A stretch of 64,000 nt of DNA, taken from contig NZ_CP130558.2 in the NCBI RefSeq assembly GCF_030534315.2, forward strand, positions 434,001-498,000, given 5' to 3'. Of this stretch, positions 1 through 8,162 are shown one piece after another. Both the position numbers and the translations under genes were made by a program. Below the pieces are notes generated by a model that ran no database searches, was not told the origin of the DNA, and worked only from the letters and a program-made list of their open reading frames with translations. How positions within the stretch are numbered: position 1 is the first letter of the stretch; every line of letters begins with the position of its first letter. The stretch comes from Thermoanaerobacterium sp. CMT5567-10 (GTDB taxonomy: Bacteria; Bacillota; Thermoanaerobacteria; Thermoanaerobacterales; Thermoanaerobacteraceae).

Positions 1-2
1 CG

Positions 3-575
3 CCTGCAAATTCAACTCCGGCAGGTGACAGCCAAAATAAGAAAAAAGGAAACTACGATCGCGAAGGTGCTGTAAGATACGCTGATACATATGCCGGTGC
101 TGCTTGGGGCAGTGGAAACAATTATGAATACAATAAAAAGTACAGAGATTACAATGGTGTCGGTGGTGACTGCACAAATTTTGCTTCACAAGTTCTCCAT
201 GAAGGTGGCGGACTTAAAATGGATTACGTGTGGAATTTCAACGGTCGTGATTCAAGCACAGCATGGGCACAAGCTCCAGCATTATTCAACTATCTTATAT
301 ACAATGGGAAAGGAAGGCTTATTGCACAAGGCACATATACTAATATGGTAAAGCCATCTGACACACATCCATCAGGTGCAATTCGAGAACTGCAAAAAGG
401 TGATCTCATCTGCTATGAGGAAAAAGGAGAAATTGTGCATTTTGGAGTCGTAACAGGCTTTGATTCTTATGGAATTCCTGTTGTAAACACACATACGTCA
501 GATAGGTATCATGTTCCATTTGATTTAGGTTGGGACAAAAAAGTTATATATAGATTTATTCACATGAATGACTAA
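3..575 (+). CDS. Amidase-domain (Amidase_6-like) protein, 3' part
   Basis: The reading frame is open from the first bases, so the gene begins before the window; about 190 residues are visible. The motif GGDCTNFASQ around codons 52-61 and a later IVHFGVVTG match the Cys and His regions of the putative amidase domain (Amidase_6) of Firmicute cell-wall-associated or secreted proteins. The stretch before it (SxxGDSQNKKKGNYDREGAVRYADTYA) is the usual lead-in of this family. Role inferred: secreted cysteine hydrolase/amidase acting on the envelope. The family is certain enough; the substrate is unknown. The missing N-terminus should carry a signal peptide, which cannot be checked here. Confidence 0.8.
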   Translation, partial: PANSTPAGDSQNKKKGNYDREGAVRYADTYAGAAWGSGNNYEYNKKYRDYNGVGGDCTNFASQVLHEGGGLKMDYVWNFNGRDSSTAWAQAPALFNYLIYNGKGRLIAQGTYTNMVKPSDTHPSGAIRELQKGDLICYEEKGEIVHFGVVTGFDSYGIPVVNTHTSDRYHVPFDLGWDKKVIYRFIHMND

Positions 576-604
576 AGAGAGGAATAATCCTCTCTTATGT
601 TTTT
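576..604 (+). terminator. Rho-independent terminator after the amidase gene
   Basis: Perfect 8-bp stem AGAGAGGA/TCCTCTCT with loop ATAA (576-595) followed by a T-rich run, directly after the stop codon of the amidase-domain gene. Confidence 0.85.
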
Positions 605-607
605 AGA

Positions 608-811
608 TTATGTCTGATCAAGACTTGTAAGTACATCATCAAAAACATCTATTCTGCACTTTTGATTTCTTACATCCCAATGGCTGCATATCTCACAGCT
701 TCTTGATAAAGATTCTTCAGTAGACATTGTAGCTTCCTTATTTAAAGAATCATCAAATGTAAAATCAGGACACATTTCACCTACAGCTTTTAATTGTTCC
801 CTATTAGCCAT
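608..811 (-). CDS. Small four-cysteine hypothetical protein
   Basis: 67 residues. Cysteines at 14, 39, 42 and 52, with CEIC in the middle and CxxD near the N-terminus, suggest a metal-binding knuckle, but no family is recognised. The start ATG overlaps the end of the ykuS-like gene by 8 nt and its Shine-Dalgarno (AGGTGGTGA) lies inside that gene, so the two are translationally coupled. The protein is acidic and has no membrane segment. The function is unknown. Confidence 0.7.
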   Translation of the reverse strand: MANREQLKAVGEMCPDFTFDDSLNKEATMSTEESLSRSCEICSHWDVRNQKCRIDVFDDVLTSLDQT

Positions 812-1079
812 TTAAATCACCACCTGTGCTTCTTCTTATTTCACTTTCAATGTCTTCCGGAGTCAATCCTGTGGCATCGATTATTGGTGATTTTGTATTA
901 GTATTCTCATATCCCAACATATCTTTATGCTGTCCCGTTACCACTACCGCATCATAATCGTCTACTCTAATACCACTTAAGTCACTATTCTGTTCAAGAT
1001 TAATTACATCATACCCTTTATTAGACAGATATCTTTTAACATTAGAAAGCTGACTCTCAACTGCTATCTTCTTCCCCAT
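804..1079 (-). CDS. YkuS-like UPF0180 family protein
   Basis: About 91 residues. The sequence GKKIAVESQLSNVKRYL...GYDVINLE, followed by DYDAVVVTGQDxxMLG-type text (here VVVTGQHKDMLGYEN) and a closing PIIDATGLTPEDIE, is typical of the YkuS/UPF0180 family of small cytosolic Firmicute proteins of unknown role. I chose the ATG at 1079 because AGGAGGTG stands 8 nt upstream; the in-frame GTG 9 nt earlier lies inside the Shine-Dalgarno. It leads a two-gene operon with the small Cys protein downstream. Confidence 0.85.
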   Translation of the reverse strand: MGKKIAVESQLSNVKRYLSNKGYDVINLEQNSDLSGIRVDDYDAVVVTGQHKDMLGYENTNTKSPIIDATGLTPEDIESEIRRSTGGDLNG

Positions 1080-1132
1080 AAAAAACACCTCCTATAGCGA
1101 ATACATAATTAGTATTAGTTTAATAAGCCTTT

Positions 1133-1453
1133 TTATTCGCATAGGATAGCTATCAATAGCGAAATTAATATTAAAAAAGCTGATGCCGTAAGTAATACGC
1201 TTCCCCACTCAGTCATATATATAAAATCATTTCTTCTTTCAGGCAGTTCCTGATTTCGAAGTATCTTTTTAATAGTACGCCTATCGTTAAACCAATACGA
1301 AATATATAAAAAGCCGCCAACAAGCCCAACAATACATCCAACTATGAAAAAATAATTGCTGTAATTAACATACGTCGTATGTATTCCATTTACAATGATA
1401 TTAATAATAAGAGTTATTATAGATAAAATTACGCCAAGTATAAACCCTTTCAA
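1133..1453 (-). CDS. Small membrane protein of unknown function
   Basis: About 106 residues with three hydrophobic helices: residues ~3-25 (GFILGVILSIITLIINIIVNG), a central FFIVGCIVGLVGGFLYISYWF, and a C-terminal LLTASAFLILISLLIAILC. A short basic, polar loop (NDRRTIKKILRNQELPERRNDF) separates the second and third. A TTG at 1453 is preceded by AAGGAG at good distance; a longer frame from an ATG at 1498 has no ribosome site. No family recognised. It stands alone on the minus strand. Confidence 0.6.
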   Translation of the reverse strand: MKGFILGVILSIITLIINIIVNGIHTTYVNYSNYFFIVGCIVGLVGGFLYISYWFNDRRTIKKILRNQELPERRNDFIYMTEWGSVLLTASAFLILISLLIAILCE

Positions 1454-1531
1454 AATAACACTCCTTATTATCTTATGTATATATTTTAGCAAAAACATCT
1501 TAAAATATCTATGTATGACCTGTTTGCCAGG

Positions 1532-2536
1532 TCATATCAAATAATACCTTATAATCCTATCAGCATATTCAGCTCTTTTCTCCCATGAATTTTCCCTTGC
1601 AATATCAATAAGTTTTCTTCTCTTTTGGTCGTCATAATTTTCCAAAGCTTCTTTTATCATATTAGCAAATTCAGCTTTTCCATCTACAGTATATATGCCT
1701 TCACATCTTAGTATAGACGGTAAATTTGAAGAAACAACTGGTTTACCAGCACTTAAGTATTCATACATTTTTATAGGATCGGCACCTTCCGTCATAGATG
1801 TAACTTTAAAAGGAATTATGCATATGTCAAAAAACTGCAAGTATTCTGGAAGCCTGCTATACTTTTTCTCCCCCAAATAAAAAATATTATCTCTTATAGG
1901 CAGCTTCTTCATATTTAAATTTGGACCGATATAAACAAAATTGTATTCAGGACATGCTAAACTGACATAGTCAACAATATCCCAATCGATCCATGTTGCC
2001 AATGCACCAATGTACCCTACAATCGATTTTCCTTCCGGTAAATCGGATGGTCTTTTTGAAAAAATTCTCTCCGCTTTATTAAAATGTTCAAAATCTGCAC
2101 CATTTGGCAGTAAAAATGTCTTGTTGTTAACTCTTTTATTTATATTATAAAGTTTTCTAGATGAAGCAAATATAATGTTAGCAGCTTTCTGCATCTCTTC
2201 AAAATTAAACCTCCATTCTGAAAATTCGTCTGAAGGATAATCTATAGAGTCAAATATTACATATTTTTTCTTAAACATCTTTACATAGCTGTAATTGGGA
2301 GGAAATGAAATCCATAATATAGGAATTTCTCTCAATTTTATGCTACCAATGCCAACACCGTTCACCAAATATAAATTTTCTTTTAATTTCGTTATCCCTC
2401 TCTTATAATTAGCATCATACGTTTTATTTAAGTAGTATACCGTATAATTTTTAGTAGCCATACGGCTCAATATCTGCTGCGGTCTTTGAAAAAGCCAGCT
2501 AAAATTAATCGTAGGCGGGTATACAATTGTCGCCAT
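1532..2536 (-). CDS. Glycosyltransferase, GT-B fold (group 1)
   Basis: 334 residues. The N-terminal FSWLFQRPQQILSRMA is typical of family-4/group-1 transferases that open with a W-x-x-R-P-Q-Q motif. The C-terminal half holds VGYIGALATWIDWDIV, VYIGPN and the donor-site region DICIIPFKVTSMTEGADPIKMYEYLSAGKPVVSS, in which the E-Y-L-S-A-G-K-P-V-V segment binds the nucleotide sugar. It is cytosolic and probably acts on envelope polysaccharide or glycoprotein. It is monocistronic, with the Shine-Dalgarno GGGGGAT before the ATG. The acceptor cannot be told from sequence. Confidence 0.85.
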   Translation of the reverse strand: MATIVYPPTINFSWLFQRPQQILSRMATKNYTVYYLNKTYDANYKRGITKLKENLYLVNGVGIGSIKLREIPILWISFPPNYSYVKMFKKKYVIFDSIDYPSDEFSEWRFNFEEMQKAANIIFASSRKLYNINKRVNNKTFLLPNGADFEHFNKAERIFSKRPSDLPEGKSIVGYIGALATWIDWDIVDYVSLACPEYNFVYIGPNLNMKKLPIRDNIFYLGEKKYSRLPEYLQFFDICIIPFKVTSMTEGADPIKMYEYLSAGKPVVSSNLPSILRCEGIYTVDGKAEFANMIKEALENYDDQKRRKLIDIARENSWEKRAEYADRIIRYYLI

Positions 2537-2744
2537 CTAAAATCCCCCTATGCAACTTAATTTCTTCTTTATATATCATTGTATTCAAAAAAAATTATTT
2601 CGCTCACTATGTCATATTTATATATTTTGTTTGCTAAAATCACATATTCTAATGATTGTTAATTTATCTACAAAGAAGGATTTTTAAATCAAATGTAGAA
2701 TATTAATAATTGGCTATTTTGTAAAGGAGGTGTTGACAGAGTAA

Positions 2745-3680
2745 ATGCATATAAAAAAGAAAGATGAATGTATAAATATAATGATTGTACCAAACTCTAA
2801 AAACGACATAAAAAATATTAAAATAAAAAAATCTACTTTTAAAGCTGCTATTATCGCAGCAATGATATTTTTATTGGGGATATTTTCTTCCGCTTTTTAT
2901 TTTGCCGGTAAATATACATATCTTTATGCAACCATAAAAGAGAAAAATAACATAATAGCTGAGAAAAATAAGACGATTTCTTTGAAGGACCAAAAAATCG
3001 CTGAAATGAAAGATCTAAATGAGGTTCAAGATAAAAAAATAGCTATGTTAAATGATAATGCAAAAAAAATAAATGATAAAATAAAAAGCCTTGATGAATT
3101 AGAACAAAAGGTCAGAAGGATGGTTGGGCTCAGTACACAAAAAACTAGCCGTGGCGGTATAACCCGTGATTCAAGAAGCTTAACGCTTGATGAAAAAACA
3201 ACAAATGAACTTTCAGATGAAATAGATAATAAGATATATGAATATAAAACACTTATAGATGATATAAATAAAAGATTGGATTATCTTGCTTCACTGCCTT
3301 CTGCTTATCCCGTTACAGGATCTATAACATCACCATTTGGAAGTCGTACTTCTCCATATGGTGAAAGTTCTGAATTTCATCCCGGTATTGACATAGCTGT
3401 CGGTTATGGTACTCCTGTTAAAGCGGCAGGAAAAGGAGTTGTAACTTATGCTGGATGGCTTTCAGGATACGGAAATGTGGTCATGATTAATCACGGTTAT
3501 GGAATCACTTCTGTTTACGGCCATAACTCTCAATTGTTGGTAAAAGTTGGACAAACTGTAAACAGAGGCGATATCATAGCAAAATCGGGTAGCACTGGTC
3601 GCAGCACAGGACCACATGTACATTTTGAAATAAGACTAAATGGTAATCCAGTAGATCCATTAAAATATTTAGGAAAGTAG
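2745..3680 (+). CDS. Membrane-anchored M23 peptidase (LytM domain)
   Basis: 311 residues. One N-terminal transmembrane helix (~33-55) is followed by a long coiled coil (~60-125) and a C-terminal M23 metallopeptidase domain (~190-305). Zinc ligands are visible: HPGID (H and D of HxxxD) and HVHFE (HxH), plus the usual GYGxxVxInHGyG and GxTGRSTGPH segments. Role: peptidoglycan endopeptidase, or an adaptor if inactive, but all ligands are present. It lies 39 bp before a bactofilin gene and is very likely co-transcribed; M23-bactofilin pairs are known to shape cell-wall zones in other bacteria. Shine-Dalgarno AAAGGAGGTG lies 12 nt from the ATG. Confidence 0.9.
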   Translation: MHIKKKDECINIMIVPNSKNDIKNIKIKKSTFKAAIIAAMIFLLGIFSSAFYFAGKYTYLYATIKEKNNIIAEKNKTISLKDQKIAEMKDLNEVQDKKIAMLNDNAKKINDKIKSLDELEQKVRRMVGLSTQKTSRGGITRDSRSLTLDEKTTNELSDEIDNKIYEYKTLIDDINKRLDYLASLPSAYPVTGSITSPFGSRTSPYGESSEFHPGIDIAVGYGTPVKAAGKGVVTYAGWLSGYGNVVMINHGYGITSVYGHNSQLLVKVGQTVNRGDIIAKSGSTGRSTGPHVHFEIRLNGNPVDPLKYLGK

Positions 3681-3719
3681 AGTACACACAAGTCAAAATG
3701 AGTTATAAGGAGGTGCTTT

Positions 3720-4127
3720 ATGTTTCAAAAGAAAGATGTAAATACATTGGATATTAATACTGAAAAGATTGATACAATAATTGGTAAAAACACTACAATA
3801 GAAGGCAATATAAAGTCACAAGGGGCAATGAGAATTGACGGCAATGTAACCGGCAAAATTGAAATACAAGGCAGTATTATAATTGGTGAAAGTTCAAAAA
3901 TTGAAGCCGATATAAAAGCTGATAATATTTCTGTATCAGGAGAAATAACAGGAAATCTCACAGTAAAAAATCAAGTTCAGATTACATCGACTGGAAAAGT
4001 ATATGGCGACATTGAGGTGCAAAACCTTATTATAGATGAAGGCGCAATTTTTGATGGAAACTGCAAAATGAATAAAAAGGTCAATAATAATGCCGACAAC
4101 CAACCAAAGAAAAAAGATAATAAATAA
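3720..4127 (+). CDS. Bactofilin (polymer-forming cytoskeletal protein)
   Basis: 135 residues. The core (~20-115) is a right-handed beta-helix pattern of short repeats (IIGKNTTIEGNIKS, GAMRIDGNVTGKIE, SIIIGESSKIEADIKA, VYGDIEVQ), the bactofilin/DUF583 signature. The tails are short and polar and the C-terminus is lysine-rich. Bactofilins polymerise without nucleotide and recruit wall enzymes; the M23 peptidase encoded just upstream is the probable client. Shine-Dalgarno ATAAGGAGGTG is well placed. A strong hairpin overlaps the stop codon. Confidence 0.92.
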   Translation: MFQKKDVNTLDINTEKIDTIIGKNTTIEGNIKSQGAMRIDGNVTGKIEIQGSIIIGESSKIEADIKADNISVSGEITGNLTVKNQVQITSTGKVYGDIEVQNLIIDEGAIFDGNCKMNKKVNNNADNQPKKKDNK

Positions 4128-4153
4128 GGAGTAAATATGCTCCTTATTTATTT
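4121..4153. terminator. Bidirectional terminator between bactofilin and GH18 genes
   Basis: An ~11-bp inverted repeat (TAAATAAGGAG / CTCCTTATTTA) with an 8-nt loop lies between the convergent genes and overlaps both stop regions. T-rich flanks are present on both strands. Confidence 0.75.
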
Positions 4154-5688
4154 ATAAGTCTATATAGTATAGCTGTTGCTTCAGCACGAGTTGCGTAATT
4201 TTTGGGCATAAAGTGATATGTATCGTAACCAGATATTATTCCTCGGTTAGATAATGCTATAATATCATTTTTAGCAAAGCTATTTCCTATATCTACAAAT
4301 TTGCTGTCTGCATATGGTTCATATCCATATGCTTTTGCTATTATAGCAGCAATTTCTTCTCTCGATATTTTATTATTAGGTCTAAAACTGCCATCACTAT
4401 ATCCATTAACTATGCCAAGCTTTCTAGCTGTTGCAATAGCATCTTTTGCAAAGCTCTGCTGCGTATCCCAGAATCCCTCGCCAGGCTCTTCTTTTATTCC
4501 CTTTACTCTTAATAACAAGGTAATGAATTCTGCTCTAGTTATGTAATTATTCGGTCTATATGTACCATCACTATATCCGGAGACATATTTAAGCCTTGCC
4601 ATATCGTTTATGTCATTTCTTGCCCAGCTTGCAAATATATCTCCGAAATAGTCCACCATATTGCCCTTTATAACTTCCCAAAAGTCTTGATTCTCATAGC
4701 CTAATTTCCAAAAAGATATATCGTCAATTCCAATCGATGAAAGATAATCAAGCTTCAATTTAAAACTGTAGGAGTTTTCAAACCATACGGTATGTTTTAC
4801 ACCGTTTTTATAGTATATATAATACGGTTCTTTAGATGTATTGTCCCACATAGCATTTCCACCGTAAGTATTTATAAGGCTTTTAACTTCATCCTCCGTT
4901 ACAGATGTAGTACCACTCAAAGACCAGTCGTAACCATAAGCTGGAAGTCCCATCACTATTTTATCTTTATCTATCGTTGAAAGAGCATACTTGGTGACAT
5001 TTTGAAGCCAATCGATTGAACAAATAGGACCGCTGTTTCCACCAGACCAATGCTGATCATATGCCATTATAATAATTTTATCTGCTATCTTAGATATTGC
5101 CGCATAGTCAAAGCCTCCCGCCCAAAAACTATTAGGACTATCAGCCGTCATAGCTGGTATCGCAACAGTAAGCAACAAATTGTTTCTGTCTAATCTTGAT
5201 TTTAAATCTGACAAAAATTGATTATAATTTTGTCTATCAACATACCCAACATTCTCAAAATCGATGTTTACTCCTTTATAATCACCGTTAATCACAGCAT
5301 TCTCGATATTATCAATTAAATTATTTCTTGCTGCCTTATTGCTTAAAACCGAATGTATCAAGCTGTTGTCAAAAGTACCTCCTCTTATGTTATGAACTAA
5401 CAGAAGAGGAGCAATATTATTTTTTATAGCTTCATCTTTTACTGCATCATCTTCTTCACCATTTAAATTTCCATTTTCATCTATCCCATAGGTAAACGTT
5501 ATTACATAGTTGATATGTGATTCATTGTTGACAAACGAATTATAAGAGCTATTATCGTCCGAATAATCACGTGTTGCATATGCATATACTACTCTTGCTG
5601 ATGCATCCGTTTTAGTAAAATTGAATATAAATAAAGAAAGTATTAAAAAAGCTGCTGCCAACATAAAAATAACCTTTTTTATATGCAT
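4144..5688 (-). CDS. GH18-family glycoside hydrolase with three SLH domains
   Basis: 514 residues. Signal peptide ~1-31 (basic start, hydrophobic LAAAFLILSLFIFNF). A GH18 barrel runs ~35-340; the catalytic motif reads GVNIDFEN, keeping the final Glu, as in the YaaH/YdhD spore-type branch where the first Asp of DxxDxDxE is often Asn. Further barrel text includes MAYDQHW and KIVMGLPAYGYDW. Three SLH repeats (~350-514: GTYRPNNYITRAEF, GSFRPNNKISREEI, YHFMPKNYATRAEA) would anchor it to secondary wall polymer. Probable role: N-acetylglucosaminidase acting on peptidoglycan or cortex, held at the S-layer. Confidence 0.9.
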   Translation of the reverse strand: MHIKKVIFMLAAAFLILSLFIFNFTKTDASARVVYAYATRDYSDDNSSYNSFVNNESHINYVITFTYGIDENGNLNGEEDDAVKDEAIKNNIAPLLLVHNIRGGTFDNSLIHSVLSNKAARNNLIDNIENAVINGDYKGVNIDFENVGYVDRQNYNQFLSDLKSRLDRNNLLLTVAIPAMTADSPNSFWAGGFDYAAISKIADKIIIMAYDQHWSGGNSGPICSIDWLQNVTKYALSTIDKDKIVMGLPAYGYDWSLSGTTSVTEDEVKSLINTYGGNAMWDNTSKEPYYIYYKNGVKHTVWFENSYSFKLKLDYLSSIGIDDISFWKLGYENQDFWEVIKGNMVDYFGDIFASWARNDINDMARLKYVSGYSDGTYRPNNYITRAEFITLLLRVKGIKEEPGEGFWDTQQSFAKDAIATARKLGIVNGYSDGSFRPNNKISREEIAAIIAKAYGYEPYADSKFVDIGNSFAKNDIIALSNRGIISGYDTYHFMPKNYATRAEATAILYRLINK

Positions 5689-5773
5689 GCCAATATCCCC
5701 CTTGTACCATTTTCAACTTATATGATAACATTGGCAAACATATCGCTTCAATAATATAAATTTTCCTTATAAG

Positions 5774-5797
5774 GAAGAAAGGCCCAGCGGGCCTCTC
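5774..5797 (-). terminator. Terminator after the coat F-type gene
   Basis: Stem AGGCCC/GGGCCT with loop AGC (5780-5794). On the minus strand it is followed by TTTCTT. It lies right behind the stop codon of the coat protein gene. Confidence 0.75.
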
Positions 5798-5798
5798 T

Positions 5799-6341
5799 TT
5801 AACCTTGAAACATGCTTCTTGTATTATTGATGTCCTGTGGGTTTGCATTGCTTACAGGATACCAACCTTTTTGTTTCATTACATTGAATATTTCATAGTG
5901 TATATCCTGTTCTTCGTTCAATATATTTTTTATGCTGGAAAAAACATTTTGATTCGCACTCTCTATACAAGCACTATTATACGACTGTAAAAGTAATATT
6001 TCTGATCTTAAACAGTCTGCTGTTATATCTCTTTCAGTCAATGTTTGAGCAGTTCCTGCTATTGGACTATTTACAGCATATGCAGTACCTTTGCTGTTTG
6101 CACTGCTTAGATTTTGCCTTGTTGTATTATCAATTGTCTGACTTATGCTACCTGCACGTGCATAGTCATTAGGCATTCCTGTGGCATTCATGCTGCTTGT
6201 TGCTGCGGCATTTGACGATACATTATTTAAATTCGAATTCGTATACGAATCTATCTGTTTACTTATGCTGCTGCCAGACATATCAGGCATAGCCGCAGAA
6301 TTCATAGCAGCAGTATTAATTTTAGTACTTTTTCTACCCAT
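5799..6341 (-). CDS. Spore coat F-type protein (Coat_F domain)
   Basis: 180 residues. The N-terminal ~90 residues are low complexity, rich in Ser, Asn and Ala, with two similar segments (SISKQIDSYTNSNLNN and SISQTIDNTTRQNLSS), an internal duplication. The C-terminal ~75 residues carry the Coat F pattern: LTERDITADCLRSEILLLQSYNSACIES...ILNEEQDIHYEIFNVMKQKGWYPV. It is expected in the spore coat and made late in the mother cell. The next gene upstream (6353-6535) is another small coat-like protein 11 bp away, so the two form an operon. Confidence 0.85.
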   Translation of the reverse strand: MGRKSTKINTAAMNSAAMPDMSGSSISKQIDSYTNSNLNNVSSNAAATSSMNATGMPNDYARAGSISQTIDNTTRQNLSSANSKGTAYAVNSPIAGTAQTLTERDITADCLRSEILLLQSYNSACIESANQNVFSSIKNILNEEQDIHYEIFNVMKQKGWYPVSNANPQDINNTRSMFQG

Positions 6342-6352
6342 TCTTATCTCTC

Positions 6353-6535
6353 CTATCTTAATAAATTTAATAAAGAGTTATAATGATTTTGGTGTATGCT
6401 TATATTTTTTTGAAATAAATTTTTAAGCTGCGGATCTGTTACTTGATTTACAGCAGTTTGATATTTTTTTATTATTAATTGCTCTGAAGCAAGTTCATCT
6501 GAAATATATCCAAGCTCTTTTTGAGTTAATGCCAT
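6353..6535 (-). CDS. Small coat-F-related protein
   Basis: 60 residues (MALTQKELGYISDELASEQL...). The helical pattern with LASEQLIIKKYQTAV, DPQLKNLF and IHQNHYNSLLNLL resembles the short ferritin-like/coat F proteins encoded next to larger coat F genes. Start ATG at 6535 is set by AGGAGGT seven bases before it; the longer open frame upstream has no ribosome site. First gene of the two-gene coat operon. Confidence 0.7.
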   Translation of the reverse strand: MALTQKELGYISDELASEQLIIKKYQTAVNQVTDPQLKNLFQKNISIHQNHYNSLLNLLR

Positions 6536-6620
6536 TTTTTTACCTCCTCTTTTTATATATTTCAACTTTATTATTTGTAATAGAAACATTTTAATTCAAA
6601 AAAAAGCGCACAAAGCACCT

Positions 6621-8054
6621 TTAAACAATTGGTATATATTCGCTATTTTCTTCATTATGAATATCTTTCAAAATATCATTAAGTGTTGAAATACCGCTTT
6701 TTATCTTGTCAACTTCACATGATGCATAACTTAACCTGATATGTGAATCATCAACTTTATTTGAAAAAAACATATTTCCAGGAACGATTGAAACATTTCT
6801 TTCTATGCACTTTAAATACAACTTCTTAGCAGAAATATCGTCATTCAACTTAAGCCAAAAATAAAATCCTCCATCTGGAATATTAACTTCAAAATACTTG
6901 TTACCTGATAAAAGATATTTCATTTCGTCAAACCGCTCTCTCATAATCTTTTTAAATCTCTCGATATGTTTTTTCCATATGCCTTCTCTCAAATAAATCT
7001 CAAACGCCCTTTGCATCAAGCCAGATGTTGACAAATCTGAAACATATTTTGCCTCTGCAAAAGAATTTACAAGATTTTTAGGTGATACAATGAAACCTAA
7101 TCTAAGCCCCGGCATATATATCTTTGAAAAACTCTTGATGTATATTACCCTATCGTATTTATCATACGATTTTAACGGCAAATGTTTGTTACTGCTGAAA
7201 TTCAATTCATTTGAAAAATCGTCCTCTACTATATAAGTGTCGTATTTATATGCAAGCTCAATCAACTTTTTCAATTTATCTTCACTATATGAAATTCCTG
7301 TAGGATTTTGAAATACCGGCATTGTATAGATTAATTTTGGTTTAAAAATTTTAAGCTTTTCCTCTAATTCATCAATGTCAATTCCGTCTTTATTAAGCAC
7401 TATATCGACAATTTCCGCACCTCTTGATTTAAATGATGCTATTGCCCATGAATATGTTGGCGATTCAACAAATACACAGTCACCAAAATTTATTAAAGCT
7501 TTTGAAACCACGTCAATTCCCTGCTGTCCACCTGATATAACTTGAACCTCTTCATAGTCAATATTTATCTCGTCTTTCTTTATAAATTCACAGATAGATT
7601 TTCTAAACGGCATATACCCTTTTGTATCTTGATATTCAAATGCATATCCTCCATCTCTTTCTAAAACCTTGTTTATAATTATTTTAAAATCATCAACTGG
7701 AAACAATTCTGGGTTTGGAGAAGAAGATGAAAAATTTATCATATTTTTACTTAAAAGTATCTGCCCATGCTCTAACGCCTTAATATCTTCCCCAGTTAAG
7801 TCATTTTGTTTTATGTTTTGTGAAACATATGTTCCGCTCCCAACCTTTTTATTTACATAACCGTTTAATTCAAGCAATTTATAAGCGTTAATAACTGTTA
7901 TGTTATTGACGCCAAGCTCTTTAGCTAGTGAACGTATAGTTGGCAATTTATAGCCTTGTGGTATACTTCCATTTTCTATATATTTTTTGAATTGATTGAA
8001 AATTTGTATATAAAGTGGCGTATTTTTATTTTTGTCTACCGTAAAATTTACCAT
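6621..8054 (-). CDS. MocR/PdxR-type GntR regulator with aminotransferase domain
   Basis: 477 residues. N-terminal GntR winged helix (~1-75: PLYIQIFNQFKKYIENGSIPQGYKLPTIRSLAKELGVNNITVINAYKLLELNGYV) joined to a fold-type I aminotransferase domain (~110-460). The pyridoxal-phosphate lysine lies in YIKSFSKIYMPGLRLGF. MocR proteins sense PLP-linked amino metabolites and usually control a neighbouring gene. Here iadA is divergent with 108 bp between starts, so control of iadA is the simplest reading. Start at 8054 is set by AAGAGGTG; the 15-residue longer frame is unlikely. Confidence 0.9.
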   Translation of the reverse strand: MVNFTVDKNKNTPLYIQIFNQFKKYIENGSIPQGYKLPTIRSLAKELGVNNITVINAYKLLELNGYVNKKVGSGTYVSQNIKQNDLTGEDIKALEHGQILLSKNMINFSSSSPNPELFPVDDFKIIINKVLERDGGYAFEYQDTKGYMPFRKSICEFIKKDEINIDYEEVQVISGGQQGIDVVSKALINFGDCVFVESPTYSWAIASFKSRGAEIVDIVLNKDGIDIDELEEKLKIFKPKLIYTMPVFQNPTGISYSEDKLKKLIELAYKYDTYIVEDDFSNELNFSSNKHLPLKSYDKYDRVIYIKSFSKIYMPGLRLGFIVSPKNLVNSFAEAKYVSDLSTSGLMQRAFEIYLREGIWKKHIERFKKIMRERFDEMKYLLSGNKYFEVNIPDGGFYFWLKLNDDISAKKLYLKCIERNVSIVPGNMFFSNKVDDSHIRLSYASCEVDKIKSGISTLNDILKDIHNEENSEYIPIV

Positions 8055-8162
8055 TTTGAACACCTCTTGATTTGTTTCGATACAATCTAATAATAACATA
8101 AGGTATGAAAATTTTGAACAAACTAATATGTAAAAGAAATTAATTTTTTAGAAGGTGATAAA

